A DNA stretch of 64,000 nucleotides. Origin: UBA11475 sp902486425 (GTDB lineage: Bacteria > Bacillota > Clostridia > Christensenellales > Borkfalkiaceae). The DNA lies in the NCBI GenBank assembly GCA_902486425.1, contig CABTOK010000008.1:103470-167469 (forward strand). The letters are read 5' to 3'. Under the pieces are notes generated by a model. It was given only the letters and a program-made list of their open reading frames with translations. It made no database searches and was not told where the DNA came from. Positions 41,695 through 50,106 of the stretch are shown in pieces. How positions within the stretch are numbered: position 1 is the first letter of the stretch; each line of letters begins with the position of its first letter. The translations under genes were made by a program, and so were the position numbers.

Positions 41695-42231
41695 ATGGAG
41701 AAAATACTTAAAAAAATTCTGATTGACAAAGAAACTCTTCAAAAAAGAATATCCGAACTTGCGGCGGAACTCGATCGCGAATACGAAGGCAAAACCCCGG
41801 TTATGGTCTGCGTTTTAAGAGGAAGCGTATACTTTTTTTCGGATCTTACCAGGAAGATGAAGACTAATGTCGAAATGGACTTTATGGCGGTTTCGAGCTA
41901 CGGCAACGGGTTTGAAAGCACCGGCGATATCAGAATAAAAAAGGATCTCGATACCGATATCGAAGGCAGGGACGTAATCATCGTCGAAGACATAGTAGAT
42001 TCCGGCAATACCATGCACAAACTCCGCGAAGAACTTTTGAAAAGAAAGCCCGCTTCGCTTAAAGTTGTAACTCTTCTCAACAAGGCTTCGAGAAGAGTGG
42101 TCGACGTAAAAGTAGATTACGTCGCGTTCGAAATTCCGGACGAATTTATCGTAGGGTACGGCCTCGACTTCAAAAACGTTTACAGAAATATTTCCGAAGT
42201 CGGCGTTCTTAAAGAAGAATATTACAGATAA
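41695..42231 (+). CDS. hpt: Hypoxanthine phosphoribosyltransferase
   Basis: Purine-salvage enzyme making IMP or GMP from hypoxanthine or guanine and PRPP. The 178-residue protein has VCVLRGSVYFFSDLTRKM in the flexible loop region, the PRPP motif VIIVEDIVDSGNT (about 97-109), and the purine-binding KVDYVAFEIPDEFIVGYGLD. The Bacillota Hpt length and motifs fit. It is a single-gene unit with its own promoter, away from tilS/ftsH, its usual neighbours. Confidence 0.94.
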   Translation: MEKILKKILIDKETLQKRISELAAELDREYEGKTPVMVCVLRGSVYFFSDLTRKMKTNVEMDFMAVSSYGNGFESTGDIRIKKDLDTDIEGRDVIIVEDIVDSGNTMHKLREELLKRKPASLKVVTLLNKASRRVVDVKVDYVAFEIPDEFIVGYGLDFKNVYRNISEVGVLKEEYYR

Positions 42232-42297
42232 AAACGGAATAAAATTCCGACAACCGCCCTGAGCGGTGCAATAAAATAAAATCATAAGAGGAAAATC

Positions 42298-44040
42298 ATG
42301 AAAATTTCAAGACCTGAATATCCCCGTCCCGAACTCGTCAGAAAAAACTGGCTTAACTTAAACGGCAAATGGGATTTCGAATACGATTACGGCAACGGCG
42401 GCGTTTACGACGACAAGTGGAAACTTTTCGGCGGCCCCGAATATAAAAAAGCAAAACACGAAGTTACTTTCACCAAAAAAATAAACGTTCCTTTCTGTCC
42501 GGAGAGCAAACTTTCGGGCATCGGTAATACGGACTTTTTCGACGCGTGCTGGTACAGAAGAACGGTTAAAGTTCCCGAAACCTGGACGGGCAGAGTGCTT
42601 CTTCACTTCGAAGCGTGTTACTACCGCTCGATACTCTTTATAAACGGCGAATATATCGGAAAGCACGACGGCGGATACACGCCTTTCACATTCGATATTA
42701 CCGATAAGGTAAAAGCAGGCGAAGAGTTTGAAATCATGCTTCACGCCGCGGGCGACGCGAGAGATTACAGCCAGCCTTCGGGCAAACAGTCGTGGCAGAG
42801 AGATTCTCACGGATGCTTCTATACGAGAACGACCGGTATCTGGCAGACCGTATGGCTTGAAAACGTACCCGAAGAATATCTTGTTTCTTATAAGACCGAG
42901 TCGGACATAGCCAACTCCACGCAGTATTTTAAGCTTACTTATTCCGGCATAGCGCACAAAACGATCACCGCGAAGATTTCTTATAACGGTAAGTTCTTGA
43001 ACAGAGTTACCGTAGAATCGAATTCCAAACTCGCGTATTTTTCGGTTAAATTAAAGGACGCAAAACTCTGGAACGTTGGCGATCCCAATCTTTACGACGT
43101 TGAAATTACCACCGATTACGGCGAATACAAGGACGTTGTAAAGACATATTTCGGCATGAGAGAAGTTTCGGTCGAAGGCAACAAATTTTATATAAACGGC
43201 AAAAAAGTTCTTCAAAGACTCGTTCTCGATCAGGGATACTATCCCGACGGCGTTTACACCGCACCCACCAAAGAAGATCTTATGAACGACATAAATCTTT
43301 CTTTAAAAGCGGGCTTTAACGGCGCAAGACTTCATCAGAAGGTTTTTGAAAGAAACTTTTTATACAACTGCGACAAGACAGGCTACATCGTCTGGGGAGA
43401 ATACCCGAACTGGGGATTCGGCTACGATAACGAAGCTTATACCAATATCTACGTAAGAGAATGGCTCGAATCGGTAGAAAGAGACTATAACCACCCCGCG
43501 ATTATCGGCTGGTGTCCGATGAACGAAAACTGGGACGTAGGAAACAGACGTCAGTCGAACGGTCTCGTTCTTTCTGTTTATGAAGCGACGAAGCGTTTCG
43601 ACAGTACCCGTCCCGTAATAGACGTAAGCTGGAACTATCACGTAAAAACTGACGTATTCGACACTCACGACTACGTTCAGGAAACCGAAGAATTCGATAA
43701 GAGATTTTCTTCCGGAGCGTACGATCAGTACCATCAGACTTACGAAGGACAGCCGTACTTTTTAAGCGAATACGGCGGAATAGCATGGGTAAAAGACGGC
43801 AAGGGCTGGGGCTACGGCAATGCGCCCAAGACCGAAGAAGAATTTATAAACCGCTACATTTCGATGAGCGATTCTCTTCATAAAAATCCCGACCTCTGCG
43901 CGCTTTGCTACACTCAGCTTTACGACGTAGAGCAGGAACAGAACGGTCTTTACAACTACGACAGAACCCCGAAATTTTCGGACGAAGTTATGGAAAAGTT
44001 CAGAGCGGCCATGGCTAAAAAGTCCGCTTACGAAGACTGA
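42298..44040 (+). CDS. Glycoside hydrolase family 2 protein
   Basis: A 580-residue, cytoplasmic (no signal peptide) GH2 enzyme, beta-galactosidase/beta-glucuronidase-like. The N-terminal jelly-roll sugar-binding domain (about 15-190, YRRTVKVPETW...LHFEAC) and the immunoglobulin-like domain (about 195-285) lead to the TIM barrel. The acid/base is Glu410 in PMNENW and the nucleophile is Glu491 in FLSEYGG. It is shorter than classic LacZ, lacking the C-terminal domains. Substrate unclear; could act on imported plant or mucin sugars. Followed by mtnN after 5 bases. Confidence 0.92.
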   Translation: MKISRPEYPRPELVRKNWLNLNGKWDFEYDYGNGGVYDDKWKLFGGPEYKKAKHEVTFTKKINVPFCPESKLSGIGNTDFFDACWYRRTVKVPETWTGRVLLHFEACYYRSILFINGEYIGKHDGGYTPFTFDITDKVKAGEEFEIMLHAAGDARDYSQPSGKQSWQRDSHGCFYTRTTGIWQTVWLENVPEEYLVSYKTESDIANSTQYFKLTYSGIAHKTITAKISYNGKFLNRVTVESNSKLAYFSVKLKDAKLWNVGDPNLYDVEITTDYGEYKDVVKTYFGMREVSVEGNKFYINGKKVLQRLVLDQGYYPDGVYTAPTKEDLMNDINLSLKAGFNGARLHQKVFERNFLYNCDKTGYIVWGEYPNWGFGYDNEAYTNIYVREWLESVERDYNHPAIIGWCPMNENWDVGNRRQSNGLVLSVYEATKRFDSTRPVIDVSWNYHVKTDVFDTHDYVQETEEFDKRFSSGAYDQYHQTYEGQPYFLSEYGGIAWVKDGKGWGYGNAPKTEEEFINRYISMSDSLHKNPDLCALCYTQLYDVEQEQNGLYNYDRTPKFSDEVMEKFRAAMAKKSAYED

Positions 44041-44045
44041 TATTT

Positions 44046-44741
44046 ATGACTCGTACGTTTGATAAAATCGGCATAATCGGCGCGATGAGCGTCGAAGTCG
44101 ACGGGCTTAAAAAACTTATGGAAAACGTTTCGACCGAAACGGTGTCCGGCGTAAAGTTTTATTCGGGAGTTATCTCGGGTAAAAACGTCGTGGTTGCGGA
44201 GTGCGGAGTAGGCAAAGTTTTCGCCGCGATCTGCGCCGAAGCCATGATTATAAAATTCGGAGTCGACGCTCTTATCAACACCGGCGTCGCGGGGAACGTA
44301 TCCGACCTTAAAATAAAAGACATAGTTATCGCTGAAAAGGTAGTCCAGTACGATATGGACAGTTCCGCTCTCGGCGATCCCGTCGGAATGATTTCCGGAA
44401 TAAACAAAATTTACTTCGAAGCGGACGAAACTCTTATAGCCGCCGCTTATAAAACAGCCGTCGCTCTCGGATACGAAGCGGTTTACGGCGTGGTTGCGAC
44501 GGGGGATAGGTTCGTTGCGGATAAAGATTTCAAAAATTATCTGAATTCGAGTTTCGGCGCGAGTTGTACGGAGATGGAAGGCGGTTCTATCGGACACGTC
44601 GCTTACGTGAACAACGTTCCGTTCGCGGTTATCCGCGCTATTTCTGACGGAGACGGCGCGGCTATGGATTTTAACAAGTTCTGTAACGTCGCAGCCGAAA
44701 GGTCTGTAAACCTTATCGCCGGCATGCTTAAAAATTTATAA
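44046..44741 (+). CDS. mtnN: 5'-methylthioadenosine/S-adenosylhomocysteine nucleosidase
   Basis: Cleaves the glycosidic bond of MTA and SAH to adenine plus thio-sugar, recycling SAM by-products. The 231-residue protein has IGIIGAMSVEVDGL (6-19, catalytic Glu), GVGKVFAAICAEAMI, NTGVAGNV, the CTEMEGGSIGHVAY loop with the substrate-binding Met-Glu, and ISDGDG with the catalytic Asp near 212. Five bases separate it from the GH2 gene; no ribosome binding site is visible, so translation may be coupled. Confidence 0.93.
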   Translation: MTRTFDKIGIIGAMSVEVDGLKKLMENVSTETVSGVKFYSGVISGKNVVVAECGVGKVFAAICAEAMIIKFGVDALINTGVAGNVSDLKIKDIVIAEKVVQYDMDSSALGDPVGMISGINKIYFEADETLIAAAYKTAVALGYEAVYGVVATGDRFVADKDFKNYLNSSFGASCTEMEGGSIGHVAYVNNVPFAVIRAISDGDGAAMDFNKFCNVAAERSVNLIAGMLKNL

Positions 44742-44768
44742 TCCGAACAAAAATTTTTTATAAACCAG

Positions 44769-44804
44769 AAGGACTTCCGCTTCGTATGCGGGAGTTCTTT
44801 TTAT
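44769..44804 (+). terminator. Terminator after mtnN
   Basis: AAGGACTTCCGC (44769-44780) pairs with GCGGGAGTTCTTT (44788-44800), with G-U pairs, then T-run. Confidence 0.75.
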
Positions 44805-44882
44805 ATGTAAATTTGCCGTTTTTTATATGTAAACGGTGTAAGCCGAGGTATAAATCGGCTAAAAATCAGGATAATATTCCGG

Positions 44883-46250
44883 ATGGAAAACGTATATTCC
44901 GAAAAGGATTTAAATAAAGGAAGAAAAACTTTATCGGGCGCGGCTGTTATTGCGGCGGGCGGACTTGTTTCTAAAATATTCGGGGCTGTCTACCGCATAA
45001 TTTTAATCGCGCTTTTAGGGGCGGAAGGTCTTGGCGCATATCAGACTGTATTCCCTGCGTACTGTCTTTTTTTGGACATATCGTCGAGCGGCGTTCCTGC
45101 GGCTACGTCGAAGCTTGTTTCCGAACGTCCCGAAAGGGGAAAAGAAATACTTAATAAGTCCCTTTACGTATTCGCTTCTTTGGGAGCGGTGTTTTCGGTT
45201 ATAATGGCGGTATTTTCGAAGGAAATGGCGTGGTTTCAAGGAAACAGGTACGGCTATATCATGTACGTCGTTATATCTCCTGCGATAGCTTTAGTAGCGA
45301 TACTGTCGTGCTTTAAGGGGTACTTTCAGGGGAACGGAAATATGTATCCGACGGGTATTACGCAGATTACGGAACAGATAGTAAAAATCGTTTTCGGATA
45401 TTACATGATAAAGGCGGTATACGATCTTAAAGCAAAAGTAACCATGGCTGTTTTTGCGGTAACCGTGTCCGAAATTGCGGCGGTTTCGGCTATTTTTATA
45501 ATATACGGGATACATTCTTTAAAAGAAAAGAACAAGGATCTATCCGTTTCGTTTTTATACGATAACGACGGGCAAAGGATCTCCGCCGATAAAATAAACG
45601 GCAAAAAGATATTCGCGGCGGCTCTTCCGGTAACTTTCGCTTCGCTTGCGTTTCCGCTTGCCGACGTACTCGAAAGCGCGATATTTTTGCGCGGTTTCGG
45701 CGATACAGGTAATGCGCTAAGCGTTTACGGGGTGTATGCGGGCGCAGTTAAAACGTTTATAAATTTACCCGTATCGGTGTGTTACGGGCTCGCCGCTGCG
45801 GCTATCCCCGTGATAGCAGGAAAAATGAGCCTTTCAAAAAAGCGTTCGAGCGAAGCTTCTCTTATAACGCTTACTTTCTTATTTTCGGCGGCGGGGGCGG
45901 CTTTGTGCTTTATCTTTTCGCCCGCCGCGGTAAGAATAATCTTCCCGTCGCTTAAAGAATATTTTCCGCTTACGATAACATTAATAAGAGTTTCTTCGGT
46001 AACGGTGATTTTAGCCGCGCTCGTTCAGACGACGAACGCGATTCTTATAGCCAAAGGAAAAACTTATATAACGGTGATAAGCTGTTTTACGGGTATGATA
46101 ATCAAAACGTTGCTTTCGGCGTATTTGGTGTTTTACCGCGGCGGAAATATTTTCGTTATAGCTATTTCTTCGATTTTGTGCTATTTAGTTGCGGTTTTAA
46201 TCAATTTAAAGTATACTTTTAAGTATGCGAATAAAAGAAATAACGCTTAA
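44883..46250 (+). CDS. SpoVB/MurJ-type polysaccharide flippase
   Basis: MOP-superfamily exporter of 455 residues with about 14 membrane helices and the family start GAAVIAAGGLVSKIFGAVYRI (about 18-38). Such proteins flip lipid-linked wall or spore-cortex precursors; SpoVB is the sporulation version. The loop near residue 270 (GFGDTGN) is encoded by a 17-base sequence identical, on the opposite strand, to repeat copy B. No ribosome binding site; GATAAT ends 7 bases before the ATG, but without a good -35. The 3' end overlaps dus by 26 bases. Confidence 0.87.
   Translation: MENVYSEKDLNKGRKTLSGAAVIAAGGLVSKIFGAVYRIILIALLGAEGLGAYQTVFPAYCLFLDISSSGVPAATSKLVSERPERGKEILNKSLYVFASLGAVFSVIMAVFSKEMAWFQGNRYGYIMYVVISPAIALVAILSCFKGYFQGNGNMYPTGITQITEQIVKIVFGYYMIKAVYDLKAKVTMAVFAVTVSEIAAVSAIFIIYGIHSLKEKNKDLSVSFLYDNDGQRISADKINGKKIFAAALPVTFASLAFPLADVLESAIFLRGFGDTGNALSVYGVYAGAVKTFINLPVSVCYGLAAAAIPVIAGKMSLSKKRSSEASLITLTFLFSAAGAALCFIFSPAAVRIIFPSLKEYFPLTITLIRVSSVTVILAALVQTTNAILIAKGKTYITVISCFTGMIIKTLLSAYLVFYRGGNIFVIAISSILCYLVAVLINLKYTFKYANKRNNA
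45695..45711. repeat. Dispersed TACCTGT element, copy in the flippase gene
   Basis: TTTCGGCGATACAGGTA, the exact reverse complement of 18711-18727. It encodes part of a loop between membrane helices. Confidence 0.5.
46189..46217 (+). promoter_or_regulatory. Possible internal leaderless promoter for dus
   Basis: TTGCGG (46189-46194), 17-base spacer, TATACT (46212-46217), 7 bases before the dus ATG; all within the flippase 3' end. Confidence 0.45.
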
Positions 46251-47241
46251 AAACGGAAGTAATTCCGTAATAATAAAAAACAACGTTTTTCTCGCGCCGA
46301 TGGCGGGGTATACCGATTACGCTTTCCGAAGAATTTGTCTCGAAGCGGGTGCGGGACTTTGTTTTACCGAACTGACTTCGGCAAAGGGCATGCTGTACGA
46401 CAGTCCGAACACGATAAGCCTTTTAAAAAAGTCGGGCGGGAGTTTTGATTACGACGGACTTAAAAACGATCCGTTTATGAATAAACCCGGTCTTACCTCG
46501 GCGCAGCTTTTCGGTTCCGATCCGGACGATATTTATAACGCCTGTACGGGCAAATATCTTACGGATTACGATCTCGTCGATATAAATATGGGTTGTCCTG
46601 TTCCTAAGGTTTATAAAAACGGCGAAGGCTCGGCTCTTTTAAAAGACGTTCTTACCGCCGAAAAAATAGTAAAAGCCGCCGTAAAATCCGGCAAAATAGT
46701 TTCGGTAAAAATAAGAATAGGCTTATCCGAAAATTCCCCTTACGTTACCGAAGAATTCGCAAAAATGACCGAGGCTTCCGGCGGAGCGATGATAACGGTA
46801 CACGGCAGAACGCGCGACAAATATTATTCGGGCGAGGTTAACTTCAAAGAAATCGAAAAGGCAAAAAAAGCCGTCGGTATCCCGGTAATAGCGAACGGCG
46901 GAATCTTTACCGTAGCGGACGCCGACAAGATTATGTCAGAAACCGGCGCAGACGGAGTTATGCTCGCAAGGGGCGCGGTCGCGAATCCGTTTTTGTTTTC
47001 GTCTCTTTTAGGGCTTAAACGCGACGAAGACAGAGTAAAGCTTATATTCAGGCATATCGATTATATGAAGGAAGACTTTTCCGACAGATACGTTACTCTT
47101 AACATCCGCAAATTTTTAGGACCGTATTTTTCGGGAAGGAGAAACGCAAGCAAACTCTGCAAAGAGCTGTACGCCCTTAATTCCACCGATGAGATAAAAG
47201 AAGCTCTTGCAAGCAGAATACATATTCTGGACGAAGTTTAA
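46225..47241 (+). CDS. dus: tRNA-dihydrouridine synthase
   Basis: FMN enzyme reducing uridines in the tRNA D-loop. The 338-residue protein has APMAGYTDYAFRRIC (23-37), the DINMGCPVPKVYKNGEGSALLKD segment with the catalytic Cys near 124, TVHGRTRDKYYSG (FMN phosphate side), and ANGGIFTVADADKI. DusB-like by length and motifs. It begins inside the flippase gene and has no ribosome binding site. Confidence 0.94.
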   Translation: MRIKEITLKNGSNSVIIKNNVFLAPMAGYTDYAFRRICLEAGAGLCFTELTSAKGMLYDSPNTISLLKKSGGSFDYDGLKNDPFMNKPGLTSAQLFGSDPDDIYNACTGKYLTDYDLVDINMGCPVPKVYKNGEGSALLKDVLTAEKIVKAAVKSGKIVSVKIRIGLSENSPYVTEEFAKMTEASGGAMITVHGRTRDKYYSGEVNFKEIEKAKKAVGIPVIANGGIFTVADADKIMSETGADGVMLARGAVANPFLFSSLLGLKRDEDRVKLIFRHIDYMKEDFSDRYVTLNIRKFLGPYFSGRRNASKLCKELYALNSTDEIKEALASRIHILDEV

Positions 47242-47323
47242 TTCGTTTTACATTCACAAAAAAATCTACCGTCGCAGTAATATATAGAGTGAAGCGGCGG
47301 TTCGCCGTAAAAGGCGGTGAAGC

Positions 47324-47992
47324 ATGAAAATTTGTCTCGTTACCAAAGGTTCGCTCTCCAAATTCTGGGAGCGCGACGTTAAAAAATCCGCGGGCGCGAA
47401 GATAACTGCGTTCGGCTTCAACGGGCTCGGCGTTGTCAGTTACGAAAGCGAACTCGAAGGAGAGACGGAATTTTTTCAGGACATAGCCAGATTTTCAAAG
47501 GCTTCGGGTTCGGTAACGATTTCGGGACTAGACACCGACACTTACGGGTATTTCCGTCGGTCGGCGGTAATAGCGGACGGCGGAAGAATTTTAGGCGTTT
47601 CGGACGCGGTCTTTATGTCCGGGGATTCGGAGTATTCGGGCGGGGCGGAATTTACCGTTTACGATACGTCTGCCGGGAGACTCGGCGTGCTCGTTTCGAG
47701 CGACCTGTATTCGCCAAAAGCTGCCGAAACTCTTGTTTTATCGGGTGCGGAAATAATTATGGCGGTAATAAAAAAGCCCACGGGCGATATGCCGGAGACG
47801 GTATCGAGAACTATGAGTTTTTTATACGGGATACCGATAGTCGCCGTATCGGACGGATACGCCTTCGTAACCGTCCCGAGCGGGAAAAAGACGTTTTCCT
47901 GTACCGAAAATTCCGCCGTCGACGTGAAAACCGAAAAATATTACGAAGAAGTGTTTTATAAACGTCGCGGTTTCGCCCTTAAAACACATTAG
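47324..47992 (+). CDS. Nitrilase-fold protein lacking catalytic residues
   Basis: A 222-residue protein whose pattern follows the carbon-nitrogen hydrolase fold: AVIADGGRILGVSD in the place of the dG.i....KrhL lysine motif, and GRLGVLVSSDLYSPKAAETLVLSGAEIIM in the place of the Ic.D.rFP cysteine motif. The catalytic Cys is Ser here, the Lys is missing and no convincing Glu motif is seen, so it should be inactive as an amidase. It may be a regulatory or binding relic. Start ATG 47324 after AAAAGGCGG. Located between dus and trmL without clear link. Confidence 0.65.
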   Translation: MKICLVTKGSLSKFWERDVKKSAGAKITAFGFNGLGVVSYESELEGETEFFQDIARFSKASGSVTISGLDTDTYGYFRRSAVIADGGRILGVSDAVFMSGDSEYSGGAEFTVYDTSAGRLGVLVSSDLYSPKAAETLVLSGAEIIMAVIKKPTGDMPETVSRTMSFLYGIPIVAVSDGYAFVTVPSGKKTFSCTENSAVDVKTEKYYEEVFYKRRGFALKTH

Positions 47993-48055
47993 AATAAAAA
48001 TTATAAAAGAATAAAAATTATAAAATAAACAAAAACGTATAAAAAAGGAGAAAAT

Positions 48056-48550
48056 ATGCTTAATATAGTTCTCGTCGAACCCGAGATTCCGCAAAATACC
48101 GGCAACGTCGCAAGGACGTGCGCCGCAACGGGCGCGAGTCTGCATTTAATAAGACCGCTTGGTTTTACCATAACCGATTCTAAGCTTAAACGAGCGGGAC
48201 TCGACTACTGGGACAAGCTCGATATTTATTATTACGATAACTTAAAAGAGCTTATGGACAAGTTTTATAACGGTCACAATTTCAGATTTTTTTCGACCAA
48301 GGCGGCTAAAACTCATACCGAAGCCACCTATGAGGACGGCGACTTTTTAGTATTCGGAAAGGAAAGCCACGGGCTCCCCGAACCTCTTCTTAAAGAGCAT
48401 TATCCGGAGTGCGTGCGTATTCCGATGGTAGGGGAACTGAGAAGCCTTAATCTGTCGAACTCCGTCGCGATAGGAATATACGAAGCGATAAGGCAGATAG
48501 GATACGCCGAATTCAGAACGGAAGGACACCTTACGGGAAGACCGGACTAA
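48056..48550 (+). CDS. trmL: tRNA (cytidine(34)-2'-O)-methyltransferase TrmL
   Basis: SPOUT-family methyltransferase modifying the wobble ribose of certain tRNAs. The 164-residue protein has IVLVEPEIPQNTGNVARTCAATG (motif 1), LVFGKESHGLPEPLL (motif 2) and IPMVGELRSLNLSNSVAIGIYEA (motif 3), with the knot regions intact and the short single-domain TrmL length. Strong AAAAGGAG site. Confidence 0.94.
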   Translation: MLNIVLVEPEIPQNTGNVARTCAATGASLHLIRPLGFTITDSKLKRAGLDYWDKLDIYYYDNLKELMDKFYNGHNFRFFSTKAAKTHTEATYEDGDFLVFGKESHGLPEPLLKEHYPECVRIPMVGELRSLNLSNSVAIGIYEAIRQIGYAEFRTEGHLTGRPD

Positions 48551-48643
48551 CCGTAAAAACGTTGTTTAATACGGAAAAATACACATAAAATACATAAAAA
48601 ACGTATAAAAAGGCGTTTTGGCGGCAAAAAAAACTCAAAACCA

Positions 48644-48672
48644 TTGACAAAGCGATAAAAAGCAAGTAAAAT
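48644..48672 (+). promoter_or_regulatory. Promoter of pgk
   Basis: TTGACA (48644-48649), 17-base spacer, TAAAAT (48667-48672). Confidence 0.78.
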
Positions 48673-48708
48673 ACAACTTGAAAGAAAAAACATTGACGGA
48701 GGTTTCTT

Positions 48709-50025
48709 ATGAATAAAAAGTCAATAAAAGATATCAACGTAACAGGAAAGAAGTGCCTTGTCCGTTGCGATTTCAACGTTCCGATGAAGGACGGCGTTAT
48801 CACCGACGAAACGAGAATCAACGGCGCGCTTCCCACTATCAAATACCTTATGGAACACGGCGCGAAGGTAATTCTTTGCTCGCATCTCGGTAAGCCCCAC
48901 AACGTGCTTACTCCCGGTTTCGGTCTCAACAAAAAAGAAAAGAAAGCTGTAGAAGCTCTTCCCGAAAACGAACAGGCCGCGGCTAAAGCGGAATACCTTA
49001 AAAAAGCCGAAAAAGACCGTGCAAAATTCTCGCTCGCTCCCGTAGCGAAGAGACTCAGCGAAAAGCTCGGCACCGAAGTTAAATTCGCAAACGACGTAGT
49101 AGGCGAAACGGCTTGCGAACTCGCTAAAAACCTTAAAAACGGCGAAGTTATGCTTCTCGAAAACACCCGTTTCGAAGCGGGCGAAGAAAAGAGAGACGAA
49201 GAACTTTGCAAAAAGCTTGCTGCTCTTTGCGACGGCGAAGTATTCGTAAACGACGCTTTCGGAACGGCTCACCGCTCGCACGCTACCACCGCGGCTATCG
49301 CAGAATACGGTCTCGTTAAAGAAGCCGTATGCGGATTCCTTATCGAAAAGGAACTCGAAGTCATGGGCGGCGCTCTCGAACATCCCGTAAGACCTTTCGT
49401 AGCCATTCTCGGCGGCGCGAAGGTTGCGGACAAACTCAACGTTATTTCGAATCTTCTCGAAAAGTGCGATACTCTCATCATCGGCGGCGGCATGTCCTAC
49501 ACCTTCCAGAAAGCTCTCGGCAAAGAAGTAGGTCTTTCGCTCGTTGACGACGAAAAGATCCAGTACTGCCTCGACATGCTTAAAAAGGCGCAGGATCTTG
49601 GAAAGAAGATCGTTCTTCCCGTAGATACCGTCGTTGCCAAATCGTTCCCCGATCCCATCGACGCTCCCATCGAAGTTAAGACCGTAGACGTTATCCCCGC
49701 AGATATGGAAGGTCTCGACATCGGCGAAAAGACGAGAAAGCTTTTCGCGGACATCATCAAGACCGCAAAGACCGTTATCTGGAACGGACCTATGGGCGTA
49801 TTCGAAAATCCGATTCTCGCTAAAGGCACCATCGCCGTAGCGGAAGCTCTTGCAGAAGCAAAAGACGCAACGACCATTATCGGCGGCGGCGACTCCGCGG
49901 CGGCTGTTACTCAGCTCGGCTTTGCCGATAAGATGACTCACATTTCGACCGGCGGCGGCGCTTCGCTCGAACTTTTTGAAGGCAAAAAGCTTCCCGGAAT
50001 CGAATGTCTCGACAACAAAGACTAA
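48709..50025 (+). CDS. pgk: Phosphoglycerate kinase
   Basis: Glycolytic enzyme converting 1,3-bisphosphoglycerate and ADP to 3-phosphoglycerate and ATP. Motifs: VRCDFNVPMKDG (18-29), SHLGKP (58-63), GTAHRSHA, ILGGAKVADK, and the nucleotide loop GGGDSAAAV. The protein is 438 residues against the usual 390-400, mostly because of a charged helical insertion at about 65-105 between SHLGKP and the FSLAPVAKRL helix. Codon use is strongly biased, as expected for a highly expressed gene. GGAGG site; tpiA follows after 81 bases. Confidence 0.97.
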   Translation: MNKKSIKDINVTGKKCLVRCDFNVPMKDGVITDETRINGALPTIKYLMEHGAKVILCSHLGKPHNVLTPGFGLNKKEKKAVEALPENEQAAAKAEYLKKAEKDRAKFSLAPVAKRLSEKLGTEVKFANDVVGETACELAKNLKNGEVMLLENTRFEAGEEKRDEELCKKLAALCDGEVFVNDAFGTAHRSHATTAAIAEYGLVKEAVCGFLIEKELEVMGGALEHPVRPFVAILGGAKVADKLNVISNLLEKCDTLIIGGGMSYTFQKALGKEVGLSLVDDEKIQYCLDMLKKAQDLGKKIVLPVDTVVAKSFPDPIDAPIEVKTVDVIPADMEGLDIGEKTRKLFADIIKTAKTVIWNGPMGVFENPILAKGTIAVAEALAEAKDATTIIGGGDSAAAVTQLGFADKMTHISTGGGASLELFEGKKLPGIECLDNKD

Positions 50026-50106
50026 TTTATAAAATAACTCTAAAAAATCAGGGGACGGCGATTACAAACGGCGTCCCGGAAGATAAAATCCATCAGGAGC
50101 AAATAA

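Noticed and set aside
48721..49941. A 406-codon open frame on the - strand opposite pgk
   Set aside because: pgk is certain by motifs; the reverse frame stays open because of the strong codon bias of a highly expressed gene. No ribosome binding site or protein-like features.
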